This document shows, piece by piece, positions 13,201 to 25,200 of a stretch of 64,000 nucleotides of DNA. Each line of letters begins with the position of its first letter. Position 1 is the stretch's first letter. Both the position numbers and the translations under genes were made by a program. The DNA comes from Brasenia schreberi (Eukaryota > Streptophyta > Magnoliopsida > Nymphaeales > Cabombaceae). The notes beneath the pieces were generated by a model that saw only the letters and a program-made list of their open reading frames with translations, had not been told where the DNA came from and made no database searches. The stretch lies in assembly GCA_036023115.1 (NCBI GenBank), contig JAYKKT010000091.1:29454001-29518000 (forward strand), written 5' to 3'.

Positions 13201-16200
13201 TCTATTCGAACAAAGAATCCAGGCAGCCGACCCATCTAGTATGGGAAAAGGTTTAGTTGTTGTTATATATTCTCAGTGCATGGTTTAATTCTTTTCTTAG
13301 CTTGTATACTTGTTGGTTTTCAGGGTGAAGTTGTCAGTCAATTAAAATCTGATTTGGAGAAGTTGCAAGAGCAAATTGCGGCTCAGCTGGTTAGTGTTTT
13401 CTCCACCTTTTTTATTAGTTTATATTAAATGAAGTAAAAAGTCCATGTTTTGGATGCCCTTTTTCAGTCCTTTTATATCAGTACTAGTGTTCATGTACAT
13501 TTTGCCAGTCTAAAATTTCCAAATGAACTTTGCTTTGATAAGCTGTGCTTTACATTCCTTATTGGCTTTGTATGGAGTCCATGAAAACTACCCCTCACTC
13601 CAGCTTTACCCTGAATTTATTTTAGTGTAGGAACTTCCTCAAGATTTTTCTTTTCCTGAAAAAACTAGGAATTTGCAGTTTTCTTTAATGTGCTTTTTCC
13701 CTTAAACAGAAAAAGTCAAAACTTTCTAGTTTGCCTTTCAACGATCAATTTACTTTCTTTTCTTTCCTTAAAACTCTAAAAATTGTGCCAGTATTCTTTT
13801 ATACTTTTGGTTTTAGAAGCCTGAATGTCAGTTTATGTTCTTTCCTTGTGGTCTCATATTCGACCATTTGTACTGCTTATGTCACAGATTATTTGAAAAA
13901 TGTCTACTATTCTTGTAATTCTGGAATTACTGGAAAAATCTGGCATGACTGTTAGGGTCTTCTGTTTTTATCTGTTGTTCTTGGATCAATCATTGGTGTA
14001 CAATGGCAGATAAGTTGGGGGTGCAACAAGTCAAATGCTATGATTATCTTGTGATCTAATAAATCGTGCATCTATCCTTGAAGGCTATGAGTGACTGTAC
14101 AAATGTGAGTGTTATGTCTGATTACTTGATTTTTGTTAAGAAGGTACCTATGATTAAGTGAATATACAATGAGATGTTAAAGAAATCCAATTTGATAGAT
14201 GTTCAAATTCATACATATCTGGTTTAATATTTCCAACTTTTGTTTGGCATTCGTGGAGGGAAAACTGGAAAATATTTGCCAGGATTTTTTTCATCTGAAG
14301 TTGCATTGGTTCTATACAACGATATGGTGACTGAATCATGACATTGAAATTACTGTTAGGAACAGAGGTTTTGAATATAGTTTGTGCTTACACACCCCAA
14401 GTAAGACTAGAAGATAGTATAAAGATGGCTTTTTAGGAAGAGTTAGATAAGGTGATTTAAAGAATTCCACAAAGGGAGATGATTTGTTTAGGAGGAGACT
14501 TAAATAGACATGTTGGTAAAGAGGCATTAGGATATCAAGGTATTCATAAAAACTTTGGTTTTGGGGATATAAATGAAGAAGGTAGGGAGATTTTAAATTT
14601 TGCTATGGCATTTGATCTCTTTATAGTCAATACAATCTTCAAAAAACGAGATGAACATTTAGTTACTTATAAGAGTGGCTTATCACAAACACAAATTAAT
14701 TATTTTGTTTATAGGAAAAAAGATAGATCATGTTTTAAAGATTGCAAGGTAATTCCAGGAGAAATCTTAACCACCCAACATCGACTTTTAGTTATGGATT
14801 TACACGTAAAAAAGTGGACAAAGAAGAAAAGAGTGCATCGATCTATTAAGACTAAATGGTGAAACCTCAAAAGCAAGAAAGAAGGTATATTTAAACAGAA
14901 AGTCCTTAAGGAGATGCTTGGAATTGTGTTGGTACACCTTGTGATATGTGGAACCTATACATATGTGGCGGAAGATGTATTAGGTGAATCTAAGGGAGGT
15001 GTACTGGCACAAAAAGAAGCTTGGTGATGGAGTGAAGTGGTGCAAGATAAAATCAGGGCAAAGAGGCAATGTTACAAATTACATTATGTTAAGAACACTA
15101 GTGAAACTTTAGGAGCTTATAAGAAAGCAAAAAAAGAAGCGAAAAAGACCATTAGTGAAGCAAAAACTAAAATTTAAGAGGATTTATATAAAAAGCTCAA
15201 CTCAAAAGAGGGTGAAAGAGATATTTTTAGGATAGCTAGGGCTAGAGATAAGAAAACTAAGGATCTTAATTTTTTTAGATGCATCAAAGACGATGATGAG
15301 AAAATTTTAGTGGCAAATGATGATATAAAAATAGATGAAAAAATATTTTTATAAGCTATTTAATGAAAATAAAGATGTAAGTATTAGCTTAGGAGGGATA
15401 ACCAATAAGCATGCATACTTCTAGTTGTGTAATACATGTCCATGACATTATGCGTTCTTTTCTTTAGCTAGCAACATTTATCGTATGTGAATCAAAATAG
15501 GATTTAGGAACATGTTCTCTTTGACATGGTTTCCTCCTCTCTATACTAGAGATGTTTTACTTGATATTGCTCTATAGTCCCTCATCTTTATAAATAATTT
15601 AGAAAGACCATTTGAGTCCATAATGGTTCTCTCCATCTAGATTGGATTCATGTCTCCTACTCCTCACTCACCATTTTCATAGGTGTCGACTATTTTGCTT
15701 GATCTCTAGAATTATTTTCCTTCAGCTTTTTACTTAGGTTAATCCTAGATTTCATGTTTTGTCTTTATATGACATGCTTTGAAATTTCTAGTTTGCTTTT
15801 GTTTAAACTTTATTTTCTCGAATACCTTTAGTTGATATTGCTCTAGGCTTTTTGTGTCATGTAGGGATTTTACAAGGGACAACACCCACATGGATCGATC
15901 CAACCACGTTTGGTCCCACCACACAACAACATGTAAAGAGATGCCATGTCCATAGCATGTCATCCCACCAGATAGCACACTATCCATTTTTTTGTTATAC
16001 ATGAAGATAAATTTGTAATGGCCATCACATGGTTGTCTCATTTCAAATGTATTAAGTTTTCTTATGATATGGAACATTTTAGAGCAAAAAAGAAAGACCT
16101 TCATATGATATTTATTGATCTAGAAAAAGCTTACGATAGGGTACCAAGGGATGTTCTTTGGAAAACATTAGAAAAAAGAGGTATCCTATTGACATACATA

Positions 16201-19200
16201 AACCTTATGAGATATGTATGATGGCGTAAAAACATGTGTGAGGACTCATGAATGAATGACATACTTCTTTGAAGTTAATATTAGATTACATCAAGGATCA
16301 ACTTTAAGTCCACACTTATTTATAATGGTGATTGATGAGTTAACAAAACATATTCCAGATAACTACCTTGGTGTATGTTATTTGCATATGACATTGAGTT
16401 AGTGGAGGAGTCTAAGGAAAAGTTAATAAAAAATTGGAACTATAGAGAGAAATATTAGAAAGTAAAGGCTTTCGATGTAGTAGAACAAAGACAAAATATA
16501 TGGAATGTAAGTTTGATCATTTGGTTACTTTAGAGGACATAAAAATTAAAATTGGCACACATTGCATCACCCAAAGGGAATGTTTTAAATTCCTAGGGTC
16601 AATTTTAGAGATGTTACGCATAGAATGAATGCAGGTTGGTTAAAATGGAGAGGAGCATCAGGTGTTCTTTATGACAAAAAGATACCATTAAAGTTAAAAG
16701 GTAAATATTATAGAGCAACAATCAGACCTGTCATGTTTTATGGTTTTGAGTGTTGGGTAGTTAATCATCAACATGTACAAAAGATGACTGTAGCAAAAAT
16801 GAAGATGTTAAGATAGATGAGTGGTCATACAAGAAAAGACCATATACATAATGAGGTTATTAGAAACAAATTGAAGAGTGACACCAATAGAGGATAAAAT
16901 AAGAGAATATCGTTTAAGATAGTTTGGACATATAGAAAGAAGATCAAAAGAAGCGTGTGTAAGAAGGTATGAAAAACTTGATTTTGAAAGTATTAAAAGA
17001 GGTAGATGACGACCACAAAAGAGTTGGAAATAAAAATAAAGAATGATTTAGCTATGTTGAGTTAACTGCTAACATGGCACATGATAGGGCTCTGTGGAAA
17101 CAAAGAATCCATGTAGCCGACCCCGCCGACCCCGTCTAGAATGGGAAAGGGCTTAATTGTTGTTGTTGTTGTTGAAGTTGCATTGGATCTGTCATTCAAA
17201 GAAGTGTAGCTACTTTCTTGTGCACCAAAAAACATTCATTTCTTTTCTAGTTTCCTTTTAGTAAAATCTTTTGGGTGAGGAAAGCCCTCCAAGAGATTAT
17301 GGCTGCCATATTGGAGAGTGCTTCTTTTTCGAACTTTCTGGACTATTTGGTGAACAAAATGCTCTGGATATGTTTTGTGAGTTTAGTTATGACAGTTCAG
17401 ATGGCCCAGTTGTTCTACGGGAGCAGGTTTCTCTAAGTGCCTCAAGTTTTGGTTGCCCAGTTTGCGCTAAATTTTCACAACTGACAGAATGTTTGTCATG
17501 ATGCTCAATCTGATTAAGATGCATAGATGACCGATTGAAACTCACAACGGTTTGTTCAATTGGAGTGTTTGGAAGTATTTAGTGTAGCCAACATTTTCCT
17601 TCCCCTAACGTTTCAGTCCTTGAGTTGTTGGAGAAGCATGTGGTGTTCTGTACATGTTTTTAAGTGATTTTTAGCATAAAATGTGATAACCTTGTCTGTC
17701 ACTGTTGTTTGGGTCTTCTTGTGGCCTTTGGGATTTAACATTTCTTTTGGTGTGGCAAAATGAGTGCATGTATCTTTTATCACCTCAAGGATGTGAAAAT
17801 CTGTGGTGCTATAATTCGATGACTTATGTTCTATTGTCATTATGTAACAAATACTGTCAAATGCTTTTTACAGGACTTCCACTGATCTTTTATTTATAAA
17901 CATGTAGTGACCATATCATTTAAGATTCAGAATATGTGTGTGTGTGTATGTATGTTTGTGTTATATGTATGGTTGTATGTACATACTTATGTATGTATAC
18001 AGTTTTTCAGGAGAGGTGGTTGAATACTGGAAGCCGTGTATTTCTAAGTATCAAGCATATTAAAGTATTACCTTTTAAGTTTTCTTCCACATTGTTTTGA
18101 CGTTTGTGAAGCAGCTCAGTTCTCTCCACTAGCTTGCTCTTTGATTCTGTTTGTTGAAACTTTTTCTCCATGGAGTTATTTTACCCTGTGAACTGGAAGT
18201 TCGTACACAGAAGATCTTGCATAGATATCCTTGTTGCCTATGTTTTCTGTTCTCATATATGTGCAGATGTTTCAAATGATGTCACTTTTTGGACTCCCAT
18301 TCTAGGGTTCTTACATTGATTGTGAGAATTTTCTTATGAATTACAGTCAGCTCTTGAGGCAATGAGAATGGAGTACACCCATGTGCAACTGGAGTGTAGT
18401 GCTGCTGATGAACGGGCAAAAATTTTAGCTTCTGAGGTTATTGGCTTGGAAGAAAAAGTAAATTTTTTCTTTTAAATGTTGCTTCACATTTGTTTACGTT
18501 TTGCTGGAATGTTGAAGGTTTTTATCTGAGGCTGGCAAACGGAGCTTTTACAAGTCCTCGCCAGGCAACGCCTTGGTGGAAAAGTTAAAAAGTTGAGGCA
18601 TGTTTCCTGGTGCAGGATCTTGAACTTGGGTTGCTCAGGCTTCAGTTATGGTTCGGTACAACCATGGTCAGGCTGGCCTGGTACGGCATACCATGAATTA
18701 AGGGTTTTGTCCTGTACAGACCCACCCTCCAATGGGTGCACCATCCAGCTGCCAAGTATTTGATAACAAAAAAAATGTTACTTTTTAATAGATACTACTG
18801 ATTATCCTGACCACCTAACCCTTCAGCGAATGTAACCATGCATTAACAACAACTAAGCCTTTTCCCATAACCATGCATTGAAATAAAAAAATAGACAGAT
18901 ATATGAAAGTTGACAATTAATTCTAAGAAAGTAAAGTGTGTATTTTTAGCATAGTGGGGATTAGTCTTGGTTTTGGTTTCTCTTTTTGTTATAGTTGGCA
19001 TATTATATTTGTTGGAATCGCTGGGAAACAACGAATCATGAGAGAAATAAAAAAGAATATGAAAGAAAAATAGTGGAGATTGGAGGGCCCCTTAGGCCCC
19101 CCCTCTTTCTCTCTCTATTAATTAGAATCCTTAAACCTAATACAAACTGTTCAGTCCTTATGTAGTGGACTGTTAAATATAAAATGACCAAATTGCCCTT

Positions 19201-22200
19201 AGTAATAAGGACTATTACAATAATACCTAAAATTTGTAGAATTACTAGAAATACTAAATTATCATATTCTTCAACACTCCCTCAAGTTGGAAGTGAGATA
19301 CTTCGAACTCCAAACTTGCAAAACTTACTAGGTAAAAATAAGAACATTGCTTAATCATCTCAAGAGCATATTTCAACTGTCACTGTGAACGAAAAACGAG
19401 TTATTTCCAGCAAGCGGTCCTGTTCCACCACACATGCGACCATAAACTTTCTAAGGCTGCTGGTTTCTTCTCTTTATGTTGTGAATGGGCAGCAACACTA
19501 CTACCCTCTTCTAGCAACACTGTCATAGTAAACTTAAAGAAGATGACTTGGGTAAGCTGGTTGTTCTCCGCTCCTCTCACTTTCTTCTTTTCAATCATCA
19601 GAAGATGGAATCGGACCGCCTCTCTGTTTCTTTCTTTTTTTCAATTACGAAAACAGAAGATGGGATTGGACGACTTCTCTCACTTTCTTCTTCAGCCTTT
19701 TGGCTGCACACTACATTTTTTTAGCCTTCATGGCTGCAATACTTTTCCAGCAACCTTCATGGCTGCAACACTCTTTTAACAATCTTCATGGTTGTAAAAA
19801 CTTTCACTCAACCTACATGGTTGTTTACTTCAACAACCTTCATGGCTGCAAACTGCAAAATCACTTCATTTGTCCTCGTGACTGCAATCTTCAACAGCCT
19901 TCATCGTTGTTCATCTTTCAACAATTTCAAGACCTCCTCAAATCCAAAATAGATTTCTTTAACTTGCATTATATAGTTGTTCACAAGCAACAAGGGATCT
20001 CAACATCTTCTGGCATGCAATAATGAGAAACATCTTTCAAAAACTTCACCTCTACCCTTTTTATGAATTCTCCCTGATAAGTCGATGTAGGGGCACCAAT
20101 CACCCATCACCAACGAACATATTTAAGTGTAGGCCACGAGTCAAATCCAAAGATGTTCCAAGAAGTCACACAATCACCCGTGCCATCAATATTGGTCATG
20201 CCTGCTGCAAAAATTATGTCTTTGCAGTACTCAATCACTTTCCTTTTTATCCTTCCTTTCTCTACAACCACTTTCTTTATGCAAATGTTGGACAATGGTT
20301 AACAGTTCTCTCCTAAAATCATAGAGATCATCCTCATCTTAATCTCTTTTCTTTTTAGACTTAACTAACCTTTTTAAGTCTCTTTTCTGGTTAGCTTTCC
20401 ACAAAATGAGGAAAGTGATCTTGCACAACCACTTTTTTGGTTTGCTTTTCTACAAAATCAGGAAAGTTATCTTTATTTTTTTTAAGCATTTGATATTAAA
20501 AAAACAAAATTACCTTTCCCAATTTAGATTTTTCTTTTCAAATTTTTGTGTAACCTTTTTGAAAAATATAAGCTATTCACCATCGTCACTTTTTGGCAAC
20601 CAACCACTTTCCTTGTTCATCATCTTATTCCCTTATAGTTTTGAAAAAAATGGCGGAACATCTCTAGAATCAAGTCGTCGCATTCAAGGTCAAGCATCAC
20701 AACACACGACCTAACCTTCACAACAATTTCAAGAATCAAAAACCTCTTAGCAAAAGAAATACTCTCTACAAGATAGAGTTGAAATGTTGGGAGGAGTTCC
20801 ATATGCACAAGATCTGTGCTCATCCGTGGCCACATTTTCCTAAAAAGTTCCCTTAGTGAGGCTTTATACATAGCAATTCTGGAAGCTGCTAGTTGCGGCT
20901 TGGCACTAGAGTTGGGGTTGTTCTAGAGGTTCTGCTAGAGGACATGATTATGCTTGCAGAGCCCATACCTAGCAACATGGTACAAGCAATGAGTGAGGCA
21001 ATATTGCTGCTTCGAGAGATAGATCCACATTCTATGCATCAGCGTATGCAAGGTTTGTATAGTTGGCATGACGTAGCCAGGAGAAAGATCGTGTAGACTC
21101 CGCATTGAGATGCACTTCTGAGGGTCGTCTCCCATGCCCATCATGGTACTATAGGTGTGGTGCTTGGGCTGATAAACTCTTTTGCCTGGTTATGATTATA
21201 GACTTCTTGTTCTGGTATTTTCTAGAATTGTGGTGGACATGAGAGGATATAGAAAAGGTTCATGATCTTTTGCCATTGTGTGAGAATTGACACGCTTTTT
21301 ATCTTCGACAAGGTTTTGATGATCCCAAGACTTGCAATCACTAACGAGTCCGTTGCTTCTTTGAGTTACTGACTGAAGAGAAACGCCACAAAAATACCGG
21401 ATATGTGACTTTTGTTAGACATATGCGTTGTCTTCAAGCAACATCGCATGGATATCGTAGGCTTTCACAATCTTTTAAGCTCTAATACCATATTGGAATT
21501 CGCCGGAAAAACACAGCGAATCATGAGAAAAATGAAACAAAATTTAAAGAGAAAAAGGTGGAGATTGGAGGAGGGGGCATACCCTCCAATGGATGCCGCC
21601 CCCTCTTTCTCTCTTTATTAATAAGAATCCTTAAACCTAATACAAATTGTCCGGTCCTTATACAGTGGATTGTTAAACATAAAATGACCAAACTGCCCTT
21701 AGTATTAAGGACTATTACAATAATACCTAAAATCTGCAAAAATACTAAATTATCATATTCTTTAACAATATCATATGTTTACTCACTCCCAAATCCCATT
21801 AGACACCTTATTACCTTATCAAGAACAGATGGTTTAGAGAATAATATACACTTCTTCAATAATACCAAACTGCTCTTTGGTATCGAATCTTGGGTGTAAT
21901 CTCATATACACTTCTTCATTAAGATTTTTTTGCATAAAGACATTCTTTATATCCAACTGCCACATATCCCAACCTTTATGAGGTGCAATACTCAAAATAA
22001 TTCTAATAGAAGTAAGTTTTACTACTGGAGCAAATGTTTCATTATAATCAATTCTATAAAACTGACTGTATCCTTTAGCAACAAGTCTTTCTTTATATCT
22101 TTGAAGACTTTCATCAACATTATACTTGACTGCAAAAACCCATTTGCAGTCCACCGGTTTTTTGCCAAGAGGTAAATCAATAAAGGTCCAAGTGTTGTTC

Positions 22201-25200
22201 TTGGTTAGAGCATCTAATTCACTTTGTATAGCCTCCCTCCATTGTTAGAGTGAAGGATTTTTAGAGAAGAATGAAATTGGGTTAGGATAAGTTTATGGGC
22301 AATGGAAAAATAGTAGAAACTTTAGCATTTGATTTCATTAAATATATTATTGTAAATCTAGTACAATCATCTATGTAGGTAACAAAGTATTTATGCCCAC
22401 TAAGAGAAATGACTGAACTAGGATCCCAAACATCAGAATGAACTGATTCAAAAGGTTGAAACTTTAGAGACTCAATACCAGGATAATAGACACATTGATG
22501 CTTATTCCTTTGACACAATTGCAATCAAGGGGTACATTATTAGACTCAAGGAAAAACTATGAATCACACGACTGATTTTGGATAGAGTCAAATGCCCAAA
22601 CGTTCATGGCTTCATGCCATAATCGGTTCTTTGCTCCACTTGTAGTCACAACTGAGGATGCACCGGAAAGACAGTTAACCGTACAGTCACCCAATATGTA
22701 TAGACCCATTTTTAAGCTACTATGACCAAAAACCTTTCCCATCGTCAGATCCTAAAAAACACAACCAAAAGAGAAAAATGTGATTGAATAATTTAGATGT
22801 CTTGTTAAAGAGCTGACAAACAATAAGTTAGGAAAGCTTTAGGAAAGCTTGGGACATGGAACACATAAGATAAATATGCTAATGAAGTTTCGAATGGACT
22901 CCTTGTTATGGAATAGTTGATACTTTATACAACAACAACAACAACAACAAAGCCTTTTCCCATACTAGACGGGGTCAGCTACATGGATTCTTTGTTTCCA
23001 CAGATCCCTATGGTGTGCCATGTTAGCAGTTAACTCCCAATAAGCTAGATCATTCTTTATTGTTTCTTTCCAACACTTTTGGTTATCCTCTACCTCTTTT
23101 GATACTTTCCAAATTTAGTTTTTCTAACCTTCTTACAGGTTCTTCTTTTGATCTTCTTTCTATATGTCCAAACCATCTTAAACGATGTTCTCTAATTTTA
23201 TCCTCTATTGGTGTCACTCCTAATTTGTTTCTAATAACCTCATTATGTATACGGTCTTTTCTTGTATGATCACTCATCCATCTCAACATCTTCATTTCTG
23301 TCACAGACATCTTTTGTACATGTTGATGATTAACTGCCCAACACTCAGAACCATAAAACATGGCAGGCCTAATTGCTGCTCTATAATATTTACCATTTTA
23401 ATTTTAATGGTATCTTCTTATCACAAAGAATACCTGATGCCCCTCTCCATCTTAACCACTACCACCACCAATAACAAAAACAGCTAAGCCTTTTCCCATA
23501 CTAGACGGGGTCAGCTACATGAATTCTTTGTTTCCACAGATCCCTATCGTGTGCCATGTTAGCCGTTATCTCACAATAAGCTAGATCATTCTTTATTGTT
23601 TCTTTCCAACACTTTTGTGGTCGTCCTCTACCTCTTTTAATACTTTCCAATTTTAGTTTTTCTAACCTTCTTACAGGTTCTTCTTTTGATCTTCTTTCTA
23701 TATGTCCAAACCATCTTAAATGATATTCTCTCATTTAATCCTCTATTGGTGTCACTCCTAATTTGTTTCTAATAACCTCATTATGTATACGGTCTTTTCT
23801 TGTATGATCACTCATCCATCTCAACATCTTCATTTCTGTCACAAACATCTTTTGTACATGTTGATGATTAACTGCCCAACACTCAGAACCATAAAACATG
23901 GCAGGCCTAATTGCTGCTCTATAATATTTACCTTTTAATTTTAATGGTATCTTCTTATCACAAAGAATACATGATGCCCCTCTCCATCTTAACCACTACC
24001 ACCACCAATAACAAAAACAACTAAGCCTTTTCCCATACTAGACGGGGTCAGCTATATGGATTCTTTGTTTCCACATATCCCTATCGTGTGCCATGTTAGC
24101 CGTTAACTCACAATAAGCTAGATCATTCTTTATTGTTTCTTTCCAACACTTTTGTGGTCGTCCTCTACCTCTTTTAATACTTTCCAATTTTAGTTTTTCT
24201 AACCTTCTTAAACGACATTCTCATTTAATCCTCTATTGGTGTCACTCCTAATTTGTTTCTAATAACCTCATTATGTATACGGTCTTTTCTTGTATGATCA
24301 CTCATCCATCTCAACATCTTCATTTCTGTCACAGACATATTTTGTATATGTTGATGATTAACTGCCCACTCAGAACCATAAAACATGGCAGGCCTAATTG
24401 CTGCTCTATAATATTTACCTTTTAACTTTAATGGTATCTTCTTATCACAAAGAATACCTGATGCTCCTCTCCATTTTAACCAACCAACATTAATTCTATG
24501 CGTAACATCTCCATCAATTCTTCCAAAATTGACCCTAGGTATTTAAAAGTTTCCTTTTGGGGAATGCAATGTGTGCCAATTTTAATTTCTATGTCCTTTG
24601 AAGTAACCAACATCGACTTTTAGTTATGGATTTACAAATAAAAAAATGGACAAAGAAGAAAAGAGTGCATCGAGCTATTCGGACTAAATGGTGGAACCTC
24701 AAAAGTGAGAAAGAAGATATATTTAAACAGAAAGTCCTTCAAGGAGATGTTTGGAATTATGTTGGTGCACCCTCTGATATGTGGAACAATATGGCTATAC
24801 ATATTAGGAAAGTGGCGAAAGATGTGTTAGGGGTATCTAAGGGAGGTGTACCGGCACAAAAAGAAGCTTGGTGGTGGAGTGAAGTAGTACAAAATAAAAT
24901 CAAGGCAAAGAGGGCATGTTACAAATTACATTACGCTAAGAAAACTAGTGAAACTTTAGAAGCTTATAAGAAAGCAAAGAAGGAAGCAAAAAAGGCCGTT
25001 AGTGAAGCAAAAGCTAAGATTTGGGAGGACTTATATAAAAAAATCAACTCAAAAGAGGGTGAAAGAGATATTTTTAGGATAGCTTGGGCTAGAGATAAGA
25101 AAACTAAAGATCTTAATTATGTTAGATGCATAAAAGACGAGGATAAAAAAATTCTAGTGGCAAATGATGATATAAGAAATAGATGGAAAAACTATTTTTA

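Larger units (their letters stand above)
19010..21767 (-). mobile_element. Non-autonomous LTR retrotransposon (BLI intron 6)
   Basis: Two diverged LTRs (19010-19276 and 21491-21767) share blocks such as 'aatccttaaacctaatacaa' and 'aaggactattacaataatac'. The minus-strand PBS 'gctctaatacca' (21479-21490) abuts the right LTR and is complementary in type to initiator Met tRNA. A purine-rich tract on the minus strand ('aacttgaggga') abuts the left LTR. Flanking bases ATATT and ATATC are a probable 5-bp TSD with one change. The 2.2-kb interior has no recognisable gag or pol, so the element depends on others, as LARD/TRIM-type elements do. It contains imperfect 'cttcatggctgcaa' repeats. Confidence 0.82.

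Noticed and set aside
17271..17501. 76-codon + strand ORF in intron 5 as a possible extra exon
   Set aside because: Exons 5 and 6 join directly in phase at a conserved BLI position, so no exon is missing here; no recognised family.
21834..22154. RT-like ORF as a separate host gene
   Set aside because: It is the RT part of a decayed Copia element in the same order and strand as its integrase and gag pieces.
22930..24592. Repeats at regular 537-bp spacing as a possible satellite or CRISPR-like array
   Set aside because: The units are RTE 3' coding modules with end signatures; there are no short repeat-spacer units.
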